Positions 48,486 through 56,633 of a DNA stretch of 64,000 nt are shown here, one piece after another. Under the pieces are notes generated by a model. That model had not been told where the DNA came from and did not search any database. It worked only from the letters and a program-made list of their open reading frames with translations. Source of the stretch: DAOMNN01 sp035443825 (lineage in GTDB: Bacteria > Pseudomonadota > Gammaproteobacteria > Burkholderiales > Rhodocyclaceae); NCBI GenBank assembly GCA_035443825.1, contig DAOMNN010000008.1, forward strand, positions 6,116 through 70,115, read 5' to 3'. Numbering within the stretch: position 1 is the stretch's first letter; every line of letters begins with the position of its first letter. The position numbers and the translations under genes were made by a program.

Positions 48486-49127
48486 TCAGGCGAAATAGTA
48501 GGGATGATCGCCACGCCGCCTGTGCTCGAAGGCGCGGATCTCATCCGCGTGGCGCAGCGTCAGGCCGATGTCGTCCCAACCGTTGATCAGGCATTCCTTG
48601 CGAAAGGCGTCCACCTCGAAGCCGATCCGCGTCCCGTCGGGTCTGGTTATCGACTGGCTCGGGAGGTCTACGGTCAGACGATAGCCCTCGGTCCGCTGGC
48701 ACTCACGAAACAACTCATCGACCTGGGCGGACGCAAGCACGATCGGCAACAACCCGTTCTTGAAGCAGTTGTTGAAGAAGATGTCGGCGAAACTCGGCCC
48801 GATGAGCACCCGAAAACCAAAGTCCTCCAGCGCCCAGGGAGCATGCTCACGCGAACTGCCACAACCGAAGTTCTCCCGTGTAAGCAGGATCCGAGCACCC
48901 ACGTAGCGCCGGTGGTTGAGCACGAAATCCGGATTCGTCGGGCGCCGGCTGCAATCCTGACCCGGTTCGCCATGATCAAGATAACGCCACTCGTCGAACA
49001 GATTCGGCCCGAAGCCGCTACGTTTGATCGACTTCAGAAACTGTTTCGGGATGATCGCGTCGGTGTCGACGTTTGCCCGATCAAGCGGTGCGACGAGTCC
49101 GTCGACGGACGCAAAGGGCTCCATCAT
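48486..49127 (-). CDS. leuD: 3-isopropylmalate dehydratase small subunit
   Basis: 213 residues. Aconitase swivel domain with RANVDTDAIIPKQFL and FGCGSSREHAPWAL, which contacts the substrate. Works with LeuC. The first of two adjacent ATG codons overlaps the stop of the entericidin-like gene in ATGA (49124-49127). Confidence 0.97.
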   Translation of the reverse strand: MMEPFASVDGLVAPLDRANVDTDAIIPKQFLKSIKRSGFGPNLFDEWRYLDHGEPGQDCSRRPTNPDFVLNHRRYVGARILLTRENFGCGSSREHAPWALEDFGFRVLIGPSFADIFFNNCFKNGLLPIVLASAQVDELFRECQRTEGYRLTVDLPSQSITRPDGTRIGFEVDAFRKECLINGWDDIGLTLRHADEIRAFEHRRRGDHPYYFA

Positions 49128-49252
49128 CTGGCCGACCTCTGGATGGCCTCGCCGCCCCTCTCGATATCCTTGCCGACGCCGTGAATGGTGTTGCAGCCTG
49201 CCGCGAAAAAACCCAGGACGGCGAGGGAAATCACGATGAGCAGTCTGTTCAA
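49124..49252 (-). CDS. Entericidin A/B family small lipoprotein
   Basis: 42 residues, TTG start with AGGAG six bases upstream (leftward). Hydrophobic signal LLIVISLAVLGFF, lipobox AAGC (Cys20) and the family tail NTIHGVGKDIERGGEAI. Entericidins are tiny envelope lipoproteins; their role outside E. coli is unclear. It sits between leuC (17 bp) and leuD (4-bp overlap), so it is translated with the leucine genes. Confidence 0.85.
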   Translation of the reverse strand: MNRLLIVISLAVLGFFAAGCNTIHGVGKDIERGGEAIQRSAR

Positions 49253-49269
49253 TTTCGTCTCCTGATGGG

Positions 49270-50679
49270 TCAGATCAATGTGCGTACATCGGTGAAGCGT
49301 CCCGTGACCGCGGCTGCCGCCGCCATCGCCGGACTGACAAGGTGGGTTCGCCCCCCGGCACCCTGGCGCCCCTCGAAATTACGGTTCGAGGTGGAAGCGC
49401 AATGCTCGCCCGGCTCGAGTCGATCTGCATTCATCGCGAGGCACATCGAGCAGCCTGGTTCGCGCCATTCGAAGCCCGCCGCGATGAAGATCTCATCCAG
49501 ACCCTCCGCCTCGGCCTGACGCTTGACTAGCCCTGAACCGGGAACGACCAGCACGCGCTTTACGCCGGGCGCCTTGAACCGACCCCGCGCAATGGCTGCC
49601 GCTTCGCGAAGATCCTCGATGCGCGAATTCGTGCACGATCCGATGAACACCTGGTCTACGGGGATCTCGCCAATCGGGGTATTCGCGGCAAGGCCCATGT
49701 ACTTGAGCGCGCGCTCCATGCCCTCGCGCTTGACCGGATCACTCACCGACGCCGGATCGGGAACGCGGCCACCAATCGGCGCGACCATTTCCGGTGACGT
49801 CCCCCACGTAACCTGCGGTTCGATCAATGCTGCATCCAGTTCGACGACCCGGTCGAACTCGGCACCTTCATCCGAATGCAGTGTCCGCCAATAAGCGACC
49901 GCCTGCTCCCACAACGACCCAGTCGGGGCATAGGGTCTGCCCTCGAGATAAGCGATGGTGACATCATCAACCGCGACCATGCCGGCACGTGCCCCGGCCT
50001 CGATCGCCATGTTGCATACGGTCATACGCCCTTCCATCGAGAGGGATCGAATAGCATTGCCCCCGAACTCGATCGCGTAACCCGTTCCACCCGCGGTACC
50101 GATCACGCCGATGATCGCGAGCACGACATCCTTGGCCGTCACACCGCGCGGCAGTTGGCCGTCGACGCGCACGAGCATGGTCCTGGAGCGCTTCTGCAAG
50201 AGGCACTGCGTCGCCAGCACATGCTCGACCTCCGACGTTCCGATGCCGTGCGCGAGACAGGCGAACGCCCCGTGTGTGGACGTGTGCGAATCGCCGCACA
50301 CCACGGTCATTCCGGGAAGTGTCGCGCCGTTCTCGGGACCGATCACATGAACGATGCCCTGGCGCTCGTGCTTGAAAGGAAAGTAAGCAAGGGCGCCGAC
50401 TTGCCGGATGTTCTCATCGAGCGTTTCGACCTGTTGCCGCGACACCGGATCCTTGATCCCCTCTTCCCAGTGATCGGTCGGCGTATTGTGATCGGCCGTC
50501 GCAACGATGGAACTGACGCGCCACGGCTTGCGCCCAGCCAGCTTGAGGCCTTCGAAGGCTTGCGGGCTGGTGACCTCGTGAACCAGGTGTCGATCGATGT
50601 AGATCAACGCCGTGCCATCCGCCTCCTGGCGGACGAGATGGCTCAACCAGAGTTTTTCGTACAGGGTTTGCGGCTTCAT
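49270..50679 (-). CDS. leuC: 3-isopropylmalate dehydratase large subunit
   Basis: 469 residues from ATG 50679 (MKPQTLYEKLW, the family start). Aconitase-type [4Fe-4S] cysteines in IGSCTNSR and EPGCSMCLAM; substrate loop CGDSHTSTHGAFA. With LeuD it isomerises isopropylmalate. First gene of leuC-entericidin-leuD-leuB-asd. The 132-bp upstream spacer shows no leader peptide or attenuator that I can recognise. Confidence 0.97.
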   Translation of the reverse strand: MKPQTLYEKLWLSHLVRQEADGTALIYIDRHLVHEVTSPQAFEGLKLAGRKPWRVSSIVATADHNTPTDHWEEGIKDPVSRQQVETLDENIRQVGALAYFPFKHERQGIVHVIGPENGATLPGMTVVCGDSHTSTHGAFACLAHGIGTSEVEHVLATQCLLQKRSRTMLVRVDGQLPRGVTAKDVVLAIIGVIGTAGGTGYAIEFGGNAIRSLSMEGRMTVCNMAIEAGARAGMVAVDDVTIAYLEGRPYAPTGSLWEQAVAYWRTLHSDEGAEFDRVVELDAALIEPQVTWGTSPEMVAPIGGRVPDPASVSDPVKREGMERALKYMGLAANTPIGEIPVDQVFIGSCTNSRIEDLREAAAIARGRFKAPGVKRVLVVPGSGLVKRQAEAEGLDEIFIAAGFEWREPGCSMCLAMNADRLEPGEHCASTSNRNFEGRQGAGGRTHLVSPAMAAAAAVTGRFTDVRTLI

Positions 50680-50811
50680 CCGTAGTGTTCCAACAATCAC
50701 GTTTGCAAAGGTCCAATCGACGCATTCGCCGTCGGCGGCGCAAGAGAACAGCTTGTAACGCCGCGGGTAAACAGCCGTTGATTATTTCACAGCGGGCAAG
50801 CCGTGAATAGT

Positions 50812-51630
50812 TCAGCGCCTTGCGGCCTGATACAACGGCATGACCCGTGCCGCGGCATCACTCAGTTCGCGCTTGCGGTTGGCATGACTCGGGTGCGTCG
50901 ACAGCCACTGCGGCGGGGCTGCATTCGAACGGGTCGACATCTTGTCCCAGAGTGACACTGCTGCTCGCGGATCATAGCCGGCCCTTGCCGCAAGTTCGAC
51001 GCCGATCCGATCGGCTTCGGTCTCGTGCAGTCTGGAATGAGGCAATTCGAAGGTGACCTTGGCTACCGTACCCATCAGGTCCTGCCCGATCTCTCCGACG
51101 CCGAGGATGGCTCCGGCCACCGAAACACCCAGGCCCGTGGCCACCGAGCGCGACGCACGCTCGCGCGCATGCTCGCGCAGTGCATGCGCCATCTCGTGCC
51201 CGAGGACCGCCGCGATCTCATCGTCACTGAGTTTCAACTGATCGATCAGACCCGAGTAGATCGCCATTTTTCCACCCGCCATGCACCATGCGTTCAGCTG
51301 ATCCGACTGGATCACGTTGATTTCCCAGTTCCAGCGCAGCGCGTCGGTCCTGAATGCTCCCGTTTGTGCAATCAGGCGGCGGGTGATCGCGCGCACTCTC
51401 GCGAGCTGTTGGGCACTGCGATTCAGCGCGTTCTGCTTGCGCGCTTCCGCCAGTATCTGCTGATACTGTTGATTGGACGCCTCGGCCATCTGCTGCGCGG
51501 AGACCATCATCATCTGCGAGCGATCCACGCCCACAGTGCCGGCACCGGTCGTCTGCACCGTCTGGCATGCGGCGAGCATCGTTCCTGCGAGCAGGACGGC
51601 CATCAGATTCGCGATCCACTTGCTTCTCAT
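50812..51630 (-). CDS. M48-family metalloprotease lipoprotein (LoiP-like)
   Basis: 272 residues. Lipoprotein signal with lipobox LAAC (Cys22), then an M48 peptidase domain with zinc motif HEMAH (about 146-150) and the third ligand in HETEADRIG. It resembles E. coli LoiP/YggG, an outer-membrane-associated protease, in size and layout. It follows the MFS gene by 31 bp on the same strand. Confidence 0.88.
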   Translation of the reverse strand: MRSKWIANLMAVLLAGTMLAACQTVQTTGAGTVGVDRSQMMMVSAQQMAEASNQQYQQILAEARKQNALNRSAQQLARVRAITRRLIAQTGAFRTDALRWNWEINVIQSDQLNAWCMAGGKMAIYSGLIDQLKLSDDEIAAVLGHEMAHALREHARERASRSVATGLGVSVAGAILGVGEIGQDLMGTVAKVTFELPHSRLHETEADRIGVELAARAGYDPRAAVSLWDKMSTRSNAAPPQWLSTHPSHANRKRELSDAAARVMPLYQAARR

Positions 51631-51661
51631 TCTGATCCACTCCCGTTCGACACGATCGATC

Positions 51662-52798
51662 TCACCGGATGTGCTTCCAACCGCGCATCAACCACACCAG
51701 TCCGACAAGCGCCAGTCCGGAACCGATCGTAAACGTCCACGCCGGACCGATACTCTCCCAGGTCACCCCACTCAGCAGCCCACCGAGCATTCCTCCGGCC
51801 CCGAATGACAGGCTCCCGTACAGTGCCTGCCCCCTCGATTGGAGCTTGCCTGGGAACCATTGGTTCACAAGTGCGATCGCAGCGGCGTGATAAGCACCGA
51901 ATGTCGCACCGTGGAGCAGTTGCGCACCAAGTAGCACCCCGAGGCTGCCCACGCCCCAGCCGATCATCACGAAGCGCACTATAGCGGACAGGAACGCGAC
52001 CAGCAGGATTGCACGCATGGAGAATCGGCGCATCAAGCGCGGCATGACCAGAAAGACGGCGATCTCCGCCACGACCCCGAGCGTCCACATCCAGCCCACC
52101 ACCGATTTCCCGTAGCCATTATCGACGAGATAGATGGAGTAGAAGATATACAAGGCCCCGTGAGCTGCCGACATGAAGAAACAGCCCCCCAGCAGGGCCT
52201 TGACCTCCGGGCGGCGCAGCGTCGCAACCAGACTGATGCCTTCGCGCTGTCCGGGTACGGTGCCGGCATCCGGAACCATGAACGCGTACACCACGATTCC
52301 TCCGAGCACGAGGGCGGTCATCCAGAGTATCGACGCAATCGGAAGATGATCGAGCGCATAGCCTATGCCCAGCACCGCCGCGATGAACCCGACCGAACCC
52401 CACACCCGAATACTGCTGTAGCGGTGACCCTCGCTCCCCAGATGATTGAAGGTGAGGCTCTCGACCAGCGGCAGGGCCGCGCTCCAGAAGAAGGCCATGA
52501 GCGCCATACCTATGAAAACACCGGCGAATTCGGTCGTGAGGAAGAAGATCGAAAAACCGGCCAGACTCGCCAATGCCGACAGGCGCACGATCGGAACGCG
52601 CATTCCGCTACGTTCGGCGAGCCAGCCCCAGAGATTGGGCGCGACGATACGCATCACCTGCATCAGCGACATCAGAACCGCGATGTTCGTCGCCGAGAAA
52701 CTCAGCGACTGAAGATAGAGCGCAAAATACGGCGAGAAGGCGCCGATGAACGCGAAATAGAAAAAGTAGTAACCGGACAGACGCCAGTAGGGGAGCAT
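51662..52798 (-). CDS. MFS transporter (HcaT/PPP-like)
   Basis: 378 residues from ATG 52798 (MLPYWRLSGYYFFYFAFIG), with about 12 hydrophobic segments and the inter-helix loop NLWGWLAERSGMR. The first helix pattern resembles the phenylpropionate permease (HcaT/YcaD-like) branch of the MFS. Substrate unknown. Starts further upstream would run into aroC. It follows aroC by 29 bp. Confidence 0.8.
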   Translation of the reverse strand: MLPYWRLSGYYFFYFAFIGAFSPYFALYLQSLSFSATNIAVLMSLMQVMRIVAPNLWGWLAERSGMRVPIVRLSALASLAGFSIFFLTTEFAGVFIGMALMAFFWSAALPLVESLTFNHLGSEGHRYSSIRVWGSVGFIAAVLGIGYALDHLPIASILWMTALVLGGIVVYAFMVPDAGTVPGQREGISLVATLRRPEVKALLGGCFFMSAAHGALYIFYSIYLVDNGYGKSVVGWMWTLGVVAEIAVFLVMPRLMRRFSMRAILLVAFLSAIVRFVMIGWGVGSLGVLLGAQLLHGATFGAYHAAAIALVNQWFPGKLQSRGQALYGSLSFGAGGMLGGLLSGVTWESIGPAWTFTIGSGLALVGLVWLMRGWKHIR

Positions 52799-52827
52799 GT
52801 CCGAGCGCAACCGCACGACCCTGGTCG

Positions 52828-54119
52828 TCAGCGCTCCGTAGGCGAAGGCGGTTGCTGACTGCCCTCGGGCGCGAGGGCCGCAATTCGCGGCGTCGTCGTC
52901 ACCACGTCGCCGCACTGGGCACGGTGACGCAGCGCATGATCGATCAGCACCAGCGCCAACATCGCCTCTGCGATCGGCGTGGCGCGGATGCCGACGCAGG
53001 GATCGTGCCGCCCATGCGTATTCACGATCACCGGCTGACCCTGCTTGTCGACCGAACGGCGGTCGAGGCGGACGCTCGAGGTGGGCTTGATCGCAATGCT
53101 GACAATGACGTCCTGCCCGGTGGAAATGCCCCCCAGCACGCCGCCGGCGTTATTGGAGAGGAAACCGTCCGGCATCATCTCGTCGGAGTGCTCCGTGCCT
53201 TTCTGCGCCACGCTCCCGAAGCCGGCGCCGATCTCGACGCCCTTGACCGCGTTGATGCCCATCATCGCCTGGGCGATGTCGGCGTCAAGACGGTCGTAGA
53301 CCGGCTCGCCCCAACCCACGGGCACCCCGCTCGCGACGACGTTGATACGCGCTCCGATGGAATCACCGGACTTGCGCAAGGCGTCCATGTACGACTCGAG
53401 TTCGGGGACGATCGCAGCATTGGGCACAAAGAAGGGATTGCGATCCACCTCGTGCCAGTCGACGAAGGGAACCTCGACCGCGCCCAACTGCGCCATGTAG
53501 CCCCGCACCACAATCCCGTAGCGTTCGTGCAGCCACTTGCGTGCGATCGCGCCTGCCGCGACGCGCACCGCAGTCTCGCGTGCCGAAGAGCGTCCCCCGC
53601 CCCGATGATCGCGCACCCCGTACTTCTGCCAGTAGGCATAGTCGGCGTGCCCGGGCCGGAACGTCTCGGCGATGTTGCCGTAATCGCGCGAGCNNNNNNN
53701 NNNNNNNNNNNNNNNNNNNNNNNNNNNNNNNNNNNNNNNNNNNNNNNNNNNNNNNNNNNNNNNNNNNNNNNNNNNNNNNNNNNNNNNNNNNNNTAGTCGG
53801 CGTGCCCGGGCCGGAACGTCTCGGCGATGTTGCCGTAATCGCGCGAGCGCTGGTCCTGGTTGCGGATCAGCATCGCGATCGGCGTGCCGGTGGTCAATCC
53901 TTCGAATACCCCGGAGAGTATTTCGACCTCGTCCGGCTCCTTGCGCTGGGTGACATGGCGGGACGTGCCCGGCTTGCGCCGGTCGAGTTCGGCCTGGATG
54001 TCAGCCGTCGACAGGCTCAGACCCGGCGGGCAACCGTCGACCACGCAACCGATTGCAGGGCCGTGCGATTCGCCGAAGGAAGTGACGCAGAAAAGCTTGC
54101 CTGTGGTATTGCCCGACAT
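52828..54119 (-). CDS. aroC: Chorismate synthase, split by an assembly gap
   Basis: The gene starts at ATG 54119 (MSGNTTGKLF) and ends at 52828, but 100 Ns at 53694-53793 break it. Positions 53639-53693 and 53794-53848 are identical; removing one copy plus Ns (155 bp) leaves 1137 bp, one frame of 378 residues. Signatures GESHGPAIGCVVDG, GGGRSSARETAVRVAAGA and GISTGQDVIV are intact on either side. It makes chorismate from EPSP using reduced FMN. So this is an intact gene, not a pseudogene. Confidence 0.93.
53639..53848. other. Scaffold gap of 100 N flanked by 55-bp identical repeats
   Basis: Ns occupy 53694-53793 and the 55 bases on either side are identical. The geometry is the same as at 21992-22201, indicating an unmerged contig overlap inside aroC rather than missing or duplicated sequence. 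Confidence 0.9.
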
Positions 54120-54248
54120 GGAAAACTCGCCAGAAAATCAGGGATCGCAGGCCGCGCAGTTTAGCACAGCCGCGTGCTTCAGCCCCGGGCAACGACAAGC
54201 GGGCACGGGTCTTCGCGTCGGGTGTACCGCCGCACTCGACGGCCGCTC

Positions 54249-54290
54249 AAGGCGTGTTCCCATTCGCCATGGCGAACGAGCACTCCCCCT
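54249..54290. repeat. Palindromic element, copy 2 (imperfect)
   Basis: GGCGTGTTCCCATTCGCCAT followed by GGCGAACGAGCACTCC. It shares the core TTCGCCATGGCGAA and most flanking bases with the perfect palindrome at 42781-42824, with several substitutions mainly in the right arm. It lies between the aroC start and the ilvN stop. Confidence 0.75.
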
Positions 54291-54293
54291 GAC

Positions 54294-54608
54294 TCAATGG
54301 AAGAACCGCTCCAGCCGCTCGAAGACTTCGTGTTCCGCTGCGTGACGCCTGACCGACAGCACGTCGATGAGCTTCTCGAGTTGCAGGATCATCTGCTCCA
54401 GCCGCTGATCCTCGAAAACCAGCAACCAGATGCGGCTGCGTTCCGGGTTGCTCATCGGCATGCACAGAATCCCTTCGACGTTGAACGCACGACGGGCGAA
54501 CAGGTTGCAGATGTGACTCATCACCCCCGGATGGTTGTTGACCTCCAGTTCCAGCACGACCTTGGCGAAACCCCTCTGCTGCAACGGCTCGGCAACTTGC
54601 TCGATCAT
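54294..54608 (-). CDS. ilvN: Acetolactate synthase small (regulatory) subunit, short IlvN type
   Basis: 104 residues from ATG 54608. A single ACT domain (VVLELEVNNHPGVMSHICNL and FNVEGILCMPMS) that binds valine for feedback inhibition. It lacks the C-terminal domain of IlvH (about 160 residues) and is close in size to E. coli IlvN (96). It starts 2 bp after ilvB. Confidence 0.9.
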   Translation of the reverse strand: MIEQVAEPLQQRGFAKVVLELEVNNHPGVMSHICNLFARRAFNVEGILCMPMSNPERSRIWLLVFEDQRLEQMILQLEKLIDVLSVRRHAAEHEVFERLERFFH

Positions 54609-54610
54609 GC

Positions 54611-56281
54611 TCAGCCTCCGATCATTTCGGTGTTGGCGGCACCGGGCGGCACCATGGGATAGACGAACTGCTCGCGATCGATCGACACGTGAATGAGGCA
54701 CGGTCCGGGTTCGCCAAGCGCCTTCGCAAGCGTCGCGCGAGGATTGGCAGCATCATCGAGGTCGACCGACGCAATCCCGAACCCTTCCGCGATCTTCAGA
54801 AAATCGGGGGCGCCGCGGTATTTCGATGCGAACACACGCTTGCCGTAGAACAGGTTCTGCTGCTGGTAAACAAGACCGAGCGAGTTGTTGTTCATCAGTA
54901 TGATCTTGACGTTCAGGCCTTCCTCGGCCAGCGTCGCAAGCTCCTGGATGTTCATCTTCAGGCTCCCGTCTCCCGAGAAGCACACCACGGTGCGTTCCGG
55001 GGCGGCAAGTGCCGCACCGATGGCGGCCGGCATGCCGAAGCCCATGGTGCCCAGTCCACCCGAGGTCAGCCACTGGCGCGGACGCCGGAACGGATATGCC
55101 TGCGCAACCCACATCTGGTGCTGTCCCACGTCGGTCGTGATGATCACTTCGTCATCGAGTGCGGCGGCGACGGCATGGACCAGACCGTAATGGCTGCGCG
55201 GATCGTCGAGACCCGGCATCTGCATCGGGAAACGGGTCTTGAGGCTCTGCACGTGCGACAGCCAGCGCTTGCGCAGCTTGACCTTGATCCGCGGCAACAG
55301 GGCTTCGAGCACCCGCCCAACGTCGCCATTGATCGCGACATGCGCGGCCTTGATCTTGTGCAGCTCGGAAGGATCGACATCGATGTGGATGATCCGGGCC
55401 CCCGGACAGAACTGCGCCGCCTTGCCGATCGCCCGGTCGTCGAAGCGCGCGCCCACGCATATCAGCAGGTCGGACCCTTCGAGCACGAAGTTCGTATAGC
55501 GTGCCGCATGCATTCCGAGCATGCCGACCGACAGGGGATGATCGATCGGCATCGCACCGAGTCCCATCAGGGTCATCGTCGTCGGCAACCCGGCCTGCTC
55601 GGCGAGAGTCACCGCCTGATGCGAAGCACCCGAGTGGATCACCCCCCCTCCGAGGTAGAGCACCGGGCGTTCTGCATCGTTGATCATCCGCGCAGCCTCT
55701 TCGATCGCAACGAGGTCGAGCGCTGGCCCGGGTTGCGGCGATGCCGGAGCCGGGAAAGCCTCAAACGCCACCGACTGGTTCTGAACGTCCTTGGGCACGT
55801 CCACGAGCACCGGACCGGGCCGGCCGGACATCGCGATGCGAAACGCCTCCGGAATCACTTCGAGCAATTCCGCTGCGGAACGCACAAGAAAGTTATGCTT
55901 GGTCACAGGCACCGTCATGCCGTAGATGTCCACTTCCTGGAAGGCATCGGTCCCGATCATGGAGAGCGGCACCTGCCCGGTAATCGCAACGAGCGGGATC
56001 GAGTCGAGCATCGCGTCAGCAATCGCCGTGACCAGATTGGTCGCACCAGGGCCGCTGGAAGCAAAACACACTTCGGGACGCCCGGAAACCCTGGCCATGC
56101 CCTGCGCGATGAAGCCCGCACCCTGTTCATGCCGGGCAAGCACATGCCGTATGCCGGAACTGCCCGAAAGTGCATCGTAAATGGGCAGGATCGCGCCTCC
56201 GGGGATCCCGGCAATGGTTCGTATGCCCTGGCGTTCGAGCAATCGAATGATCAGTTCTGCGCCGGTCATCTGCAGCATCAT
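54611..56281 (-). CDS. ilvB: Acetolactate synthase large (catalytic) subunit
   Basis: 556 residues from ATG 56281; the adjacent ATG 56278 gives better spacing to GGAG and may be the real start. ThDP enzyme with catalytic glutamate in ARHEQGAGFIAQG, SSGPGATNLVT and cofactor motif GDGSLKMNIQEL to NNNSLG. It makes acetolactate or acetohydroxybutyrate for valine, leucine and isoleucine. Preceded by a valine-rich leader peptide and attenuator. Confidence 0.95.
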   Translation of the reverse strand: MMLQMTGAELIIRLLERQGIRTIAGIPGGAILPIYDALSGSSGIRHVLARHEQGAGFIAQGMARVSGRPEVCFASSGPGATNLVTAIADAMLDSIPLVAITGQVPLSMIGTDAFQEVDIYGMTVPVTKHNFLVRSAAELLEVIPEAFRIAMSGRPGPVLVDVPKDVQNQSVAFEAFPAPASPQPGPALDLVAIEEAARMINDAERPVLYLGGGVIHSGASHQAVTLAEQAGLPTTMTLMGLGAMPIDHPLSVGMLGMHAARYTNFVLEGSDLLICVGARFDDRAIGKAAQFCPGARIIHIDVDPSELHKIKAAHVAINGDVGRVLEALLPRIKVKLRKRWLSHVQSLKTRFPMQMPGLDDPRSHYGLVHAVAAALDDEVIITTDVGQHQMWVAQAYPFRRPRQWLTSGGLGTMGFGMPAAIGAALAAPERTVVCFSGDGSLKMNIQELATLAEEGLNVKIILMNNNSLGLVYQQQNLFYGKRVFASKYRGAPDFLKIAEGFGIASVDLDDAANPRATLAKALGEPGPCLIHVSIDREQFVYPMVPPGAANTEMIGG

Positions 56282-56328
56282 CTTCTCCTTGCAGTCGGTT
56301 CGGCGGGCAGTGCGGCGGGGGAAAAGAA

Positions 56329-56362
56329 AAACCCCCACCGGGCCTGCGCGCCGGCGGGGGTT
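56329..56362 (-). terminator. Attenuator terminator of ilvBN
   Basis: Leftward: AACCCCC (56362-56356 region) followed by GCCGG, a loop, CCGG and GGGGGTT (to about 56330), then TTTCTTTTC. It is a GC-rich hairpin with a T-run between the leader peptide stop (56396) and the ilvB start (56281), the classical position of an amino-acid attenuator. Confidence 0.85.
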
Positions 56363-56395
56363 GGATTCGGTGTGTCCTGCTTCTTGTCCTTGCCC

Positions 56396-56473
56396 TTACG
56401 ACGCGTGCATGCCTACGCGTACTACTACGCGTACCGGCGATACTGCTGCGAAGGACTGGACCACAAGGTTCAT
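56396..56473 (-). CDS. Valine-rich leader peptide of ilvBN (IvbL-like)
   Basis: 25 residues: MNLVVQSFAA then VSPVRVVVRVGMHAS. Eight of 25 residues are valine, clustered before the stop as VRVVVRVG, resembling the VVVVRVVVVVG tract of E. coli IvbL. Six of the eight valines use GTA, a minor codon in this GC-rich DNA. Ribosome stalling at these codons when Val-tRNA is scarce would prevent the downstream terminator. The ribosome binding site is weak. Confidence 0.85.
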   Translation of the reverse strand: MNLVVQSFAAVSPVRVVVRVGMHAS

Positions 56474-56542
56474 TTTCTGGACAGGAGCAACTATGCCCTG
56501 CATTCTAGCCATGCAGGACGATGAAGTACAAGGGAAATATCA

Positions 56543-56577
56543 CCGGCGCCGGCCCCACGGGCACCTTCCGGCGCCGG
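56543..56577. other. GC-rich hairpin downstream of fadD
   Basis: CCGGCGCCGG occurs at 56543-56552 and again at 56568-56577; the sequence is self-complementary, so a 10-bp stem with a 15-nt loop can form. It lies 57 bp after the fadD stop. There is no adjacent T-run, so a terminator role is uncertain. Confidence 0.4.
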
Positions 56578-56633
56578 CAGGGTCGCCCGGGAGAGCAGCG
56601 GCGACGATGCGCAGACTGCGGCGCCAGGGGCGC

